The notes under the pieces were generated by a model. The model searched no databases, was not told the origin of the DNA, and saw nothing but the letters and a program-made list of their open reading frames with translations. Shown one piece after another: positions 42,460 through 51,391 of a stretch of 64,000 nt of DNA. Position numbers and translations under genes: made by a program. The DNA comes from Psychrobacillus sp. INOP01 (lineage in GTDB: Bacteria; Bacillota; Bacilli; Bacillales_A; Planococcaceae). The stretch covers positions 4,092,001-4,156,000 of the forward strand of contig NZ_CP073315.1 in NCBI RefSeq assembly GCF_018140925.1, in the 5' to 3' direction. How positions within the stretch are numbered: position 1 is the first letter of the stretch; each line of letters begins with the position of its first letter.

Positions 42460-42580
42460 TCCCCAAAAATATTTTAAACCTATTTTCAAAATTGTAGGAG
42501 GGTGACGGACAGGCGAACGCCATAAAGTTACCGTGAAAAGAGAGGTTGGTCGTGACGTCAGTCACGACCAACCTCTCTAA
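42460..42580. repeat. Palindromic intergenic element, copy 1
   Basis: A 120-bp block ending in a perfect 16-bp stem (42541-42556 with 42561-42576) around GTCA. It is related to 63425-63565. It lies between the convergent msrB and chemotaxis receptor genes. Confidence 0.7.
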
Positions 42581-42692
42581 AAAATCAGTCGGTAATAATA
42601 TAAGCAACAAGTCTGTCCAAAGCCCACCGAAAAACGATAGAAAAAGGTTTTGACTTCAAATGGCACTTAAGCTTTTCAAATGATGTAGGATT

Positions 42693-44576
42693 TTAAAGTT
42701 TAAATTCATTTACTACTTTACTCAATTCATCTGCTTGGTGTGATAATTCTACAGCAGATGCATTAATTTCTTCCATGGCAGCAGATCCTTGTTCAGCTGC
42801 AGCAGCGGAAGTTTCCGTGTTAGATGCTGTATTTTCTGCAATTTGAGTTACTTCTATAAACGATGCAGCAACTTCTTGACTGAAGTTAAGTGTTTCTTCG
42901 ATTTGTTTCACCATTTTATCAATAATAGAAATCGTTTCATTTGTTTGTTTCATGATTTGGTCAAGTGATGCATTCGTTTCATTAGCTACTTCAACCCCCC
43001 GAATCACACTTTCAACACCCTCATGATTTTGTTTAACGATTGACGTAACCTCTAATTGTATAGAAGTAACAATTCCTGTAACCTCTTTTGCAGCTTTCTG
43101 AGATTGTTCTGCCAGCTTTCTTACCTCATCTGCAACTACAGCAAACCCTCTACCATGTTCACCAGCACGAGCAGCTTCGATAGCAGCATTCAATGCTAGT
43201 AAATTCGTTTGCTCTGCAATAGCTGTAATTGTTTTGATAATAGAAGTGATTTCATTTGATTTTGTGCCAAGTGATTCAACAGTTTGAGTCGTATTTGCCA
43301 TTGTTTCTTCTATACTCATCATTACATTAGACGAATGTTGTACGGATTCTCCGCCTTTATGAGCAGCTTGCATCATTTGGTCAGTAGCTTCTTTTACTAA
43401 CCGTGCGTCATTGTTCAAATATCTTGTTGCTTCTTCTAATGAATTCATTTTTTGAATTGCCTCTGTCATGCTTCTCAATGTTTGATCACTGCCGGCAGCG
43501 ATTTCATTCGTAGAATCAGCGATAGATTGAATTGTTAAAGCGGTCTCATCTGATGAAGCCATCAATTCTTGTCCACTTGCAGAAACATTTACTGTAAGTT
43601 CTCTAACTCTTCTTACTAAGTCAGCTATTGATGCTATTAATACATTTGTACTAATTGCTATCTCTGAAAATTCATCTTTTGATCTCACTTTTACTCGACG
43701 AGTTAAATCTCCACCAGCTTGTGCAATATCCAAAATAGAACGGTTAATAGCATAAGTATTGCGCTTAATAGAATAGAACAAGAAAATACCGAAGGATAGG
43801 GTAAGTACTACAGAGAAAACAGTTAGTGCAATAAAAATAATAAGTGAAGTATTATTTTCTTTTTTCAATAGAGCAATCTGATTTGCATTATTCTTTTCAA
43901 GAAGTTCGTTTATTGCTGCGATATGTACATTCACATAATCCATTGCAGCTTTACCGTTTCCAGTATTGACTAACTTTTGGGCAGATTCTATACCTTTTTC
44001 ATCACGAATTTTGATAACACGATCTGAGTATTGTAAATAAGTTGTGAAAAACTGGTCAATAGACTGGATTTTTTGAAGTTCTTCTGGACGATTTTCGTAC
44101 GTTTTATACAGTTCTTTGATATTAGTAATAGTTGAATCTTTATATTTTCTATAGCTTGCCATATAATTATTTTTACCGGTTATTATATAACTTTGCTCTG
44201 CATTCGCAAGTTGTGCAATCTCCGTTGCGATTTGGTTTACCATCATCTGTTCTTTAATGTCGACATTTGTAAATTTCTCTAATGCTTGTTGAGCGGAAAA
44301 CATTTTTGTAGATGTAAGGACAAGCATTGATATTAAAACTATAATAAGTACTGTGAAGATTATAAGAACTCTACCACGGATGGACTGAAGAAAATTGGCT
44401 TTGATTGCATGGTTTGGGTTTATCCTTTTATCCTCCTTCCTAGATTTTTTGAATAGGGAAATAGCTTTACTTATTTTAGTTTTCCCATCTTTCTTTCTAT
44501 CAGCTTTTATTTTGGGGAATTTCATTGATTTTAGTTTCTTTGTAATGTTATTTCTCAACCATACCAACCCTTTCAA
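42693..44576 (-). CDS. Methyl-accepting chemotaxis protein
   Basis: A 627-aa receptor: a long basic cytoplasmic N-tail (1-66), helix about 70-92, extracellular four-helix CHASE3-type sensor, helix about 242-266, HAMP and a signalling domain (about 340-600). The hairpin tip [27 protein letters not shown] is intact, so it should couple to CheA/CheW. The TTG at 44576 has no good ribosome site; a TTG at 44558 follows GAAAGGG and may be the real start. It is monocistronic, converging with msrB. Confidence 0.92.
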   Translation of the reverse strand: MKGLVWLRNNITKKLKSMKFPKIKADRKKDGKTKISKAISLFKKSRKEDKRINPNHAIKANFLQSIRGRVLIIFTVLIIVLISMLVLTSTKMFSAQQALEKFTNVDIKEQMMVNQIATEIAQLANAEQSYIITGKNNYMASYRKYKDSTITNIKELYKTYENRPEELQKIQSIDQFFTTYLQYSDRVIKIRDEKGIESAQKLVNTGNGKAAMDYVNVHIAAINELLEKNNANQIALLKKENNTSLIIFIALTVFSVVLTLSFGIFLFYSIKRNTYAINRSILDIAQAGGDLTRRVKVRSKDEFSEIAISTNVLIASIADLVRRVRELTVNVSASGQELMASSDETALTIQSIADSTNEIAAGSDQTLRSMTEAIQKMNSLEEATRYLNNDARLVKEATDQMMQAAHKGGESVQHSSNVMMSIEETMANTTQTVESLGTKSNEITSIIKTITAIAEQTNLLALNAAIEAARAGEHGRGFAVVADEVRKLAEQSQKAAKEVTGIVTSIQLEVTSIVKQNHEGVESVIRGVEVANETNASLDQIMKQTNETISIIDKMVKQIEETLNFSQEVAASFIEVTQIAENTASNTETSAAAAEQGSAAMEEINASAVELSHQADELSKVVNEFKL

Positions 44577-44678
44577 TATGTCAAACTATTAACATTTTTA
44601 AGTTTACTTGTTTTAGTTTGAATTATCTACAATTTTTTCGTTTTCATAAGTCTTCATGACTAAAGGAGGATTATTTTT

Positions 44679-44900
44679 ATGAGACAATCGTTTTATTTGT
44701 TTGCTTTAAAATTTCGTGGGGGTCAAAAGGAAGATGAAAAGTCAAAATTTGCCAACAGTATGTTTGACCATCACGATTTCCCAAAAGCAGAAACTTCTTT
44801 TGATATAATTTCGTTATATATTGAAGAGCTTGCAGATCCAAATATGCCCGCAACTGTCTTTGATAAAATATGGGAGTATTATATAGAAGATTCAAAGTAG
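44679..44900 (+). CDS. yozE: YozE family (UPF0346) protein
   Basis: A 73-aa helical, SAM-like-fold protein. SFYLFALKFRGG.., FANSMFDHHDFPKAETSFDI and ..ADPNMPATVFDKIWEYY match YozE. Function unknown. A strong AAAGGAGG site precedes the ATG. It lies 71 bp before deoD in the same direction. Confidence 0.88.
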   Translation: MRQSFYLFALKFRGGQKEDEKSKFANSMFDHHDFPKAETSFDIISLYIEELADPNMPATVFDKIWEYYIEDSK

Positions 44901-44971
44901 CAAGTTCATTGCATTTGAAGAAAAAAAACGGTATCATTAAGCCGAAACGTATTAGAAATGAGGTTATTTAA

Positions 44972-45676
44972 ATGAGTATTCATATTAGCGCAAAAAAAGG
45001 TGAAATTGCAGACACAATCTTACTTCCAGGAGATCCATTACGTGCAAAGTATATTGCGGAAACATTCTTAGAGGATGTTGTTCAATATAATGAGGTTCGT
45101 AATATGTTCGGATATACTGGGACATATAAAGGAAAAAGAATTTCTGTACAAGGTACAGGAATGGGCGTTCCTTCTATATCTATTTATATTCATGAATTAA
45201 TGAATGACTATGATGTACAAAAATTAATCCGTGTTGGAACATGTGGAGCAATCCAAAAAGATGTAAAAGTTCGTGACGTAATTCTTGCTCAAAGTGCATC
45301 AACTGACTCTACTTTAAATAAAGTGTTATTAGATGATGTTAGTTATGCTCCAACTGCTGACTTTGACTTGTTATACAAAGCGTATAACGCAGGTAAAGAA
45401 GCTGGACTTAATTTAAAAGTTGGTAATGTATTTACAGCTGATTTATTTTACAATGAAAACGCTCAAAATGAGAAGTGGGCTGACTATGGAGTTCTTGCTG
45501 TAGAAATGGAATCCGCGGCTTTATATACACTTGCTGCTAAATTCGGTCGTCAAGCATTGTCTGTATTAACAGTTAGTGATCATATTATCACAGGAGAAGC
45601 AACTACTTCTGAGGAACGTCAAACAACGTTTAATGATATGATTGTTGTTGCATTAGAAGCAGCAATTCAAGACTAA
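44972..45676 (+). CDS. deoD: Purine nucleoside phosphorylase DeoD
   Basis: A 234-aa hexameric-type phosphorylase converting purine (deoxy)nucleosides and phosphate into base and (deoxy)ribose-1-phosphate. Motifs: [17 protein letters not shown], the phosphate/ribose segment [17 protein letters not shown], the [13 protein letters not shown] ribose-binding part and VSDHI with catalytic Asp. Length and motifs match B. subtilis DeoD. A terminator follows. Confidence 0.95.
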   Translation: MSIHISAKKGEIADTILLPGDPLRAKYIAETFLEDVVQYNEVRNMFGYTGTYKGKRISVQGTGMGVPSISIYIHELMNDYDVQKLIRVGTCGAIQKDVKVRDVILAQSASTDSTLNKVLLDDVSYAPTADFDLLYKAYNAGKEAGLNLKVGNVFTADLFYNENAQNEKWADYGVLAVEMESAALYTLAAKFGRQALSVLTVSDHIITGEATTSEERQTTFNDMIVVALEAAIQD

Positions 45677-45710
45677 TAATATTTTTGGCTTTGAATTAGA
45701 TAACAATCAT

Positions 45711-45745
45711 AAATAGACTGTCATATATATGACAGTCTATTTTTA
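45711..45745 (+). terminator. deoD terminator
   Basis: AAATAGACTGTCA pairs with TGACAGTCTATTT, with a short TATATA loop and T run. Confidence 0.88.
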
Positions 45746-45822
45746 AAATGTAGCAATGACTTAAAGTATTAAATACTACATATAGTATTAAGGGAAGTTT
45801 TTTTTGAAAAGGGTGAAGGAAT

Positions 45823-47304
45823 TTGGACGAACAAAAACATAATAATGAAGAAGAGATTACGGAATTAAAACCAGCATCAAAATATATAAAAATGAAACCA
45901 TTTGTTTTCCTATTAAGTATTTTTGCCCTAGTAGTTGCAACTGCAGCAGTTACCATGATTGCCTTAACATGGGGTGACGAAAAGGTTGTAAACGTAAATC
46001 CAGTTAATCAGAAAGAGCGTTCTGAGTTCTCTAAATTGTATTTGGCATATGATAAATTAGAGGAAGAATACTATAAAGAAGTAGATGAAGAAGCAGTGAT
46101 TAATGGCGCTATTAACGGGATGATCGATGCATTAGAGGATCCATATTCCGATTATATGAACCAGGATGAGGCTTCCCAATTTAATGAGAATATATCTTCT
46201 AGTTTTCAAGGTATAGGTGCAGAGATTCAAGAAAGAGATGGTGTTATTAACATCGTTTCTCCTATCAAAAACTCACCCGCTGAAAAAGCTGGATTGATGC
46301 CAAATGACAAAATCATGGCAGTAGATGGTAAGGATATTAAAGGGTATAGTGCTTCCGAAGCAGTATTACTTATTCGTGGAAATAAAGGAACTGAAGTAAC
46401 GCTATCTATCCAACGAGGTACCAATGCTCTAATGGAAGTAACGATAGTACGTGACGATATTCCGATTGAAACGGTTTATGCTGAGATGTTAGATGATCAA
46501 GTGGCACATATTATAATATCCAGTTTTTCTACAAACACGTATGAAGAATTACTAACAGCAATCGACTCAATGGAGAAAGAGGGTATGAAAGCATTAGTAC
46601 TTGATGTTCGTCAAAATCCTGGAGGTCTTCTATCTTCTGCAATAGATATTTCTAATCTTTTTGTGGAAGAAGGAAAAAACCTACTGCAAATTGAAATTCA
46701 AAATAATAAAGAGGTTACAGTAGCTACACCTGGTACTCGCGTCGATGTACCTGTTACACTAATCATTGATGAAGGTAGTGCATCGGCATCAGAAATTCTA
46801 GCTGGTGCTTTGAGTGAATCAGCAAATGTTCCATTAGTAGGCTTAAATTCCTTTGGTAAAGGAACTGTTCAAACAGTGAATGATTTACCAGATGGGTCAA
46901 ATATTAAAATCACAACAGCTAAATGGTTAACGCCAGATGGAAACTGGATTCATGATGTAGGGATTCTTCCAGATCATGTTGTTGAATATCCATCGTATGC
47001 TATGTTACCTCCTTTAGACACTACTGTTACATTGAAAACAAACCAATCATCTGAAGCAGTTAAAACTGCAGAAGAAATGCTTCAAGCGGTAGGATATGAT
47101 GTAGGTGTAGTGGATGGTAACTTTGATGAACAGATGAATACTGCAGTGAAGAAGTTCCAATCCGATAACAAACTTGTTGTATCAGGAGATATTGATGGAG
47201 AAACCTCTTTTCAATTGATGGATAAACTAAGAGCTAAAATCTTAGAAGAGGATCCACAGTTATTAAAAGCACAAGAAATTGCAAAAGATTTGTTGGACAA
47301 ATAA
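45823..47304 (+). CDS. ctpA: C-terminal processing serine protease CtpA (S41)
   Basis: A 493-aa membrane-anchored protease: helix about 25-48, PDZ about 120-200, S41 protease about 205-385 and a peptidoglycan-binding domain about 405-465 (AEEMLQAVGYDVGVVDGNFD). The catalytic Ser is in DEGSASASEILAGAL and Lys in SFGKGTVQT. It cleaves C-terminal parts of extracytoplasmic proteins. The TTG start follows GTGAAGGAAT. Name chosen by similarity and by the deoD neighbourhood; CtpB is the alternative. Confidence 0.9.
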   Translation: MDEQKHNNEEEITELKPASKYIKMKPFVFLLSIFALVVATAAVTMIALTWGDEKVVNVNPVNQKERSEFSKLYLAYDKLEEEYYKEVDEEAVINGAINGMIDALEDPYSDYMNQDEASQFNENISSSFQGIGAEIQERDGVINIVSPIKNSPAEKAGLMPNDKIMAVDGKDIKGYSASEAVLLIRGNKGTEVTLSIQRGTNALMEVTIVRDDIPIETVYAEMLDDQVAHIIISSFSTNTYEELLTAIDSMEKEGMKALVLDVRQNPGGLLSSAIDISNLFVEEGKNLLQIEIQNNKEVTVATPGTRVDVPVTLIIDEGSASASEILAGALSESANVPLVGLNSFGKGTVQTVNDLPDGSNIKITTAKWLTPDGNWIHDVGILPDHVVEYPSYAMLPPLDTTVTLKTNQSSEAVKTAEEMLQAVGYDVGVVDGNFDEQMNTAVKKFQSDNKLVVSGDIDGETSFQLMDKLRAKILEEDPQLLKAQEIAKDLLDK

Positions 47305-47314
47305 AGAGTTGAAT

Positions 47315-47345
47315 GGGAGCTGGCCTTTATGGTCAGCTTTTTCAA
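47315..47345 (+). terminator. ctpA terminator
   Basis: AGCTGGCC/GGTCAGCT hairpin with TTTTT tail, before the COG0523 gene. Confidence 0.75.
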
Positions 47346-47368
47346 CGATATTAAGGGAGTTAAACAAT

Positions 47369-48274
47369 ATGAAGGATGTCTATCTGCTAAGTGGATTTTT
47401 AGGAAGTGGGAAAACTTCTTTATTATCTCATTTAATCGAACAATTGAAAGCGGAAGGGCTAAAGCCTGCAGTTATTATGAATGAATTAGGGAAATTACCT
47501 TTTGATAGTAGATCAGTGGACGATGATGTACCGATAAAGGAAATGCTGGAGGGTTGTATTTGCTGCACTGGTGCTGAAAAAATGGAAGCACAACTACAAA
47601 TGTTATTAGAAGGGGAAGAGTTCGATATCCTATTAATAGAAACAACAGGTGCAGCTCACCCTGTCGAAGCTATGGATGCGGTTTTATCACCTTATTTTGC
47701 AAGTAGATTAAATATGAAAGGTATTATTACAGTGGCAGACTGTAAACGATGGATAGATAGAGACAAAATGACCCCTCAGACACGCATGTTATTTTTGGAA
47801 CAGATTAAACATGCGCATTTAATAGTAGCAAATAAGATAGATCTGCTTTCTGATGATGAAATAGCTATGGTGACAATGCAAATTCAAGGTTTAAATAGTC
47901 ATGCTCCTATCATTCAAACATCCAATGCTAAACTGCCTTTAAAAATGATAACAAACCTAGAAGCTACATTTCATGGTCAAGAGGTCCAACAAGCGGCATT
48001 AGGAAAACAGCTTTCCTTATCTTCACGTTTGCACACCTTTTCAGAGCCAGTCGATAAGGATCAATTTGAACAATGGGTTAGAGAACTTCCAGACACTATA
48101 TATCGTATGAAGGGGTATGTGCCATTAAAAGGACATAAAAATCCTTATCTGTTTCAGTATGCTTACGGTATGGTGCAATGGCTTCCTGAATACATTAAAA
48201 TGCAGCCGCAGATTGTTATTATTGGAGATAGTGTAGAATCTATCGTTGTGATAGGAAATACTCCACATGATTAA
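47369..48274 (+). CDS. COG0523 / CobW-family GTP-binding metal chaperone
   Basis: A 301-aa G3E GTPase: Walker A GFLGSGKTSLLSHL (about 9), metal-binding CxCC in LEGCICCTGAEK (about 65), DILLIETTGAAHP switch and NKIDLL base-recognition. A CobW_C-like region follows. Such proteins deliver or insert metals, often zinc or cobalt. The frame extends upstream to 47279, but TTAAGGGAG fits ATG 47369. It overlaps the next gene by 8 bp. Confidence 0.88.
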   Translation: MKDVYLLSGFLGSGKTSLLSHLIEQLKAEGLKPAVIMNELGKLPFDSRSVDDDVPIKEMLEGCICCTGAEKMEAQLQMLLEGEEFDILLIETTGAAHPVEAMDAVLSPYFASRLNMKGIITVADCKRWIDRDKMTPQTRMLFLEQIKHAHLIVANKIDLLSDDEIAMVTMQIQGLNSHAPIIQTSNAKLPLKMITNLEATFHGQEVQQAALGKQLSLSSRLHTFSEPVDKDQFEQWVRELPDTIYRMKGYVPLKGHKNPYLFQYAYGMVQWLPEYIKMQPQIVIIGDSVESIVVIGNTPHD

Positions 48275-48527
48275 AGCGTTTCAATTACTTTATCAAAACC
48301 GTCAGTCAGTTAGTACAATTCAAACGGAAGAAGAGATCAGAGGTATCATTCATTCTGAGTTATTAGATGAATATACTCACCCAAGAGCTAGGTTATCGGT
48401 TCAAAAAAAGTATAGTCTAGCAATTGATCGTATTAAAAACAGTAAGCTATCAGACAATCAGCAGAAAATGATGTTTGAACTATATAATGATGAATTAAAA
48501 AAATTGTCAACAGAAGATGATAGCTAA
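48267..48527 (+). CDS. Hypothetical helical protein
   Basis: An 86-aa soluble helical protein (IHSELLDEYTHPRARLSVQK, then NQQKMMFELYNDELKKLS). Not recognised. It overlaps the COG0523 gene by 8 bp, so it is probably translated with it. Its last 40 bp are echoed at 49646-49680 as part of the duplication of the following gene. Confidence 0.65.
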   Translation: MIKAFQLLYQNRQSVSTIQTEEEIRGIIHSELLDEYTHPRARLSVQKKYSLAIDRIKNSKLSDNQQKMMFELYNDELKKLSTEDDS

Positions 48528-48686
48528 TATTTTAGCGAAGTGGTTAAGTTTCCCAAAAATATCTGCTAGAGTTGTAGATTATAAAGAAAAGAAGATTCAA
48601 TTGGTTTCATTGGAATATTTTATGTGAAAATTTCATTCTATTTTGTGTTTACAATAGGGGAGCACAAAAGAAGGAGGAAATGAAAC

Positions 48687-49535
48687 ATGAATAAAAAACA
48701 TACGATTATGGCTGGAATTTTAGCTAGTGGATTATTAATCTCTGCCAATACAGCTAGTGCATCTATGAATACTGGGTTTTCACCAACTACTTCCGAGGCA
48801 AAGACATCCATTACTTACAACTTGGACGCTCCAAAAAGCTATTCCTTTAATGTAAAATGGAATTACAATACGCAATTAACATTTGCAAAGCTTCTAAATC
48901 TTAAAGATGTATCTAAGATTAATATTAATCAAGTTGATAAAAAACCAGTAGTTATAGATGAAGAAAATGAAAAGCCAATAGAAGAAGAAAAAGCTCCGGT
49001 TCCTGAAGTTGAGAAACCAGCAGAACCAGTAAAAGATACAGAAGTAGAAACTCCAGCTAAGCCAGCTGAAGAAAAACCAGCAGAACCAGTTGAAGAAAAT
49101 GTAGTAAAAGAACCAGTAGTAAAAGAGCCAACGGAAGAAGCGAAAGAAGAGGTTAAAGTTACTTCTGAAATCCAACAAGTTGTCGATTTAACTAACAAAG
49201 AACGTGCTAAGGCTGGACTAAAAGCACTTCAAATTGATACAAAACTTACTCAGTCAGCACAAGCAAAATCACAAGATATGAAAAATAAAAACTATTTTTC
49301 TCATACAAGCCCAACTTACGGATCACCATTTGATCAAATGAAGTCATTTGGAGTTACGTATAAATCTGCAGCAGAAAACATCGCAATGGGTCAACGTACA
49401 CCAGCAGAAGTAGTAGATGCATGGATGAAATCTCCAGGGCACAAAGCTAACATTATGAATGCTTCATATACTCACATCGGAGTAGGTTTATCTGATAGTG
49501 GTTATTATTGGACACAACAATTCATCGGTAAATAA
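48687..49535 (+). CDS. Secreted CAP (SCP/PR1) domain protein, copy 1
   Basis: A 282-aa secreted protein: signal peptide 1-26 (cut after TASA), unique region to about 90, a Pro/Glu/Lys-rich spacer (EVEKPAEPV, EEKPAEPV, KEPVVKEP), then a CAP domain (about 163-282). The CAP cavity His and Glu are seen in YFSHTSPTYGSPFDQM, AAENIAMGQ and KSPGHKANIMNASYTHIGVG. It resembles B. subtilis YkwD. GAAGGAGGAAATG precedes the start. Cell-wall attachment by the charged spacer is likely but unproven. Confidence 0.9.
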   Translation: MNKKHTIMAGILASGLLISANTASASMNTGFSPTTSEAKTSITYNLDAPKSYSFNVKWNYNTQLTFAKLLNLKDVSKININQVDKKPVVIDEENEKPIEEEKAPVPEVEKPAEPVKDTEVETPAKPAEEKPAEPVEENVVKEPVVKEPTEEAKEEVKVTSEIQQVVDLTNKERAKAGLKALQIDTKLTQSAQAKSQDMKNKNYFSHTSPTYGSPFDQMKSFGVTYKSAAENIAMGQRTPAEVVDAWMKSPGHKANIMNASYTHIGVGLSDSGYYWTQQFIGK

Positions 49536-49542
49536 TGAAAAC

Positions 49543-49571
49543 AAAAACGACGCACTTTGCGTCGTTTTTTA
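49543..49571 (+). terminator. Terminator of CAP gene copy 1
   Basis: AAAACGACGCA/TGCGTCGTTTT hairpin with a T run. Confidence 0.88.
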
Positions 49572-49596
49572 TATACATATATTTAGTTTAGGGTTG

Positions 49597-49638
49597 TTCC
49601 CGCTGTAGTCGCAGCGTTGCACTTCAATTAAAATGAAG
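49597..49638. repeat. Shortened family 1 repeat
   Basis: GTTCCCGCTGTAGTCGCAGC plus GTTGCACTTCAAT matches the right end of the longer copy at 50742-50868. Confidence 0.6.
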
Positions 49639-49645
49639 AATTTAA

Positions 49646-49831
49646 AAACTGTCAACCGAAGATAATTGCAAATATTATAGCAAAGTGGTTATGTTATCCA
49701 AAAATCTTTGCTAGACTTGTAGATTCTAAAGAAAGGAATATTCAATTGGTATCGGTGGAATATTTTATGGGAAAATTTCATTCTATTTTGTGTTTACAAT
49801 AGGGGAGCACAAAAGAAGGAGGAAATGAAAC
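49646..49831 (+). repeat. Duplicated leader of CAP gene copy 2
   Basis: It corresponds to 48493-48686, about 85% identical and nearly identical over the last 60 bp (TTTCATTCTATTTTGTGTTT through AAGAAGGAGG). It marks the left join of the tandem duplication, including the tail of the 86-aa gene. Confidence 0.75.
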
Positions 49832-50650
49832 ATGAATAAAAAACATACGATTATGGCTGGAATTATAGCTAGTGGATTATTAATCTCTGCCAATACAGCT
49901 AGCGCATCTATGAATACTGGGTTTTCACCGACTACTTCTGAGGCAAAGACATCCGTTGAATACAATTGGGAAGCTCCAAAAAGCCTTTCCTATAAAGTGA
50001 AATGGAATAACAATTTGCAATTATCATTTGCAAAGCTCCTAAATCTTAAGGATGTATCTAAGATAAATATTAATCAAGTTGATAAAAAACCAGTAGTTAT
50101 AGATAAAGAAAATGAAAAGCCACAAGAAGAAAAAGCTCCGGTTCCTGAAGTTGAGAAACCAGCGGAACCAGTAAAAAAACCAGAGGTGGTAACTCCAGCT
50201 AAGCCAGCTGAAGAAAAACCAGCAGAACCAGTAGTAAAAGAGCCAACGGAAGAAGCGAAAGAAGAGGTTAAAGTTACTTCTGAAATCCAACAAGTTGTCG
50301 ATTTAACTAACAAAGAACGTGCTAAGGCTGGACTAAAAGCACTTCAGATTGATACAAAACTTACTCAGTCAGCACAAGCAAAATCTCAAGATATGAAAAA
50401 TAAAAATTATTTTTCTCATACAAGCCCAACTTACGGATCACCATTTGATCAAATGAAGTCATTTGGAGTTACCTATAAATCTGCAGCAGAAAACATCGCA
50501 ATGGGTCAACGTAGCCCAGCAGAAGTAGTAGATGCATGGATGAAATCTCCAGGACATAAAGCTAACATTATGAATGGTTCATATACTCATATCGGAGTAG
50601 GTCTATCTGATAGTGGTTATTATTGGACACAACAATTCATCGGTAAATAA
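49832..50650 (+). CDS. Secreted CAP (SCP/PR1) domain protein, copy 2
   Basis: A 272-aa paralogue of the preceding protein. The signal peptide and CAP domain are almost identical; differences concentrate in residues 42-65 and the charged spacer, which is about 10 residues shorter. CAP-site residues are conserved (YFSHTSPTYG, AAENIAMGQRS, SPGHKANIMNGS). It has its own duplicated leader and ribosome site, so both copies should be expressed. Confidence 0.9.
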   Translation: MNKKHTIMAGIIASGLLISANTASASMNTGFSPTTSEAKTSVEYNWEAPKSLSYKVKWNNNLQLSFAKLLNLKDVSKININQVDKKPVVIDKENEKPQEEKAPVPEVEKPAEPVKKPEVVTPAKPAEEKPAEPVVKEPTEEAKEEVKVTSEIQQVVDLTNKERAKAGLKALQIDTKLTQSAQAKSQDMKNKNYFSHTSPTYGSPFDQMKSFGVTYKSAAENIAMGQRSPAEVVDAWMKSPGHKANIMNGSYTHIGVGLSDSGYYWTQQFIGK

Positions 50651-50655
50651 TGAAA

Positions 50656-50687
50656 ACAAAAACGACGCATTGTGCGTCGTTTTTTTG
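50656..50687 (+). terminator. Terminator of CAP gene copy 2
   Basis: AAAACGACGCA/TGCGTCGTTTT hairpin with seven T residues, matching copy 1. Confidence 0.88.
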
Positions 50688-50741
50688 TGTTCATTAATCA
50701 GATGGAAGAAGGTATATCAATAGAGAAGCGATAGTAATCCT

Positions 50742-50868
50742 AAGATTTCCGTTTCACGCGGACGCTTTCCCCGGGCACGGCTTCAATCTCCTCGTCACTC
50801 CGTTCCTGCGGGGCTTTCAGCTCGTGCTGTTCCCGCTCGAGTCGCCGCGTTGCACTCCAATCAATGGA
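50742..50868. repeat. Dispersed repeat, family 1, long copy
   Basis: GC-rich block from GATTTCCGTTTCACGCGGAC to GCCGCGTTGCACTCCAATCA. The left and right parts are loosely complementary. Non-coding. Confidence 0.65.
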
Positions 50869-50999
50869 TATTATATCTTAACTTTAAGATTGAGCAGAGT
50901 AAGTGTTATAAAAACGATGATAAATAACATTTAATAATAGTAAATTAGTAAAAGCTCACTAGCTTGAGAGAAGTAGTAAGTAGCCCTATTTGATATTAC

Positions 51000-51051
51000 T
51001 TGCAGGCTCATGCGTAGCGTTCGGCAGCGCACATCCGTGTAGAAAGCATCT
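51000..51051 (+). repeat. Family 2 repeat, right-end fragment
   Basis: TGCAGGCTCATGCGTAGCG and GCACATCCGTGTAGAAAGCA match 51307-51351 (direct repeat, 250-300 bp apart). Confidence 0.65.
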
Positions 51052-51229
51052 TCTCCTTAATTGACATTTATTTACTCAGAATCGGCGGATACTTGCGTTG
51101 CCCAACACGTTACTAGCGATTATTGATCATTTACTTGCGCTTAGATATGACTTACTTGCGGGTTTTATTAACATCCAATGCAATAATGCGTCATTCTAGA
51201 AAGTGAATTCTGTTTACAAGCGATCTCTA

Positions 51230-51351
51230 GGATGTGCGCCTCCAAAGCCGCAGGAGCGCGAAGAATGAGGCTTCATAAAGGATGAAGAAGCGCTAGCGAT
51301 TATCCTTGAAGGCTCATGAGTAGCGCGCGGCAGTGCACATCCGTGTAGAAA
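51230..51351 (+). repeat. Family 2 repeat, full copy with terminal inverted repeats
   Basis: It begins GGATGTGCGCC and ends GTGCACATCC, so its ends are inverted repeats about 110 bp apart. The left half is the reverse complement of 15840-15914. Confidence 0.65.
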
Positions 51352-51391
51352 ACACCATATTCTACATGAAGTAGAAGTTTCGAATGTAGTA

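Noticed and set aside
48894-49198. Two overlapping minus-strand ORFs rich in Phe/Trp or Ser/Thr (also at 50039-50313)
   Set aside because: They are shadows of the Pro/Glu/Lys-rich spacer of the CAP proteins.
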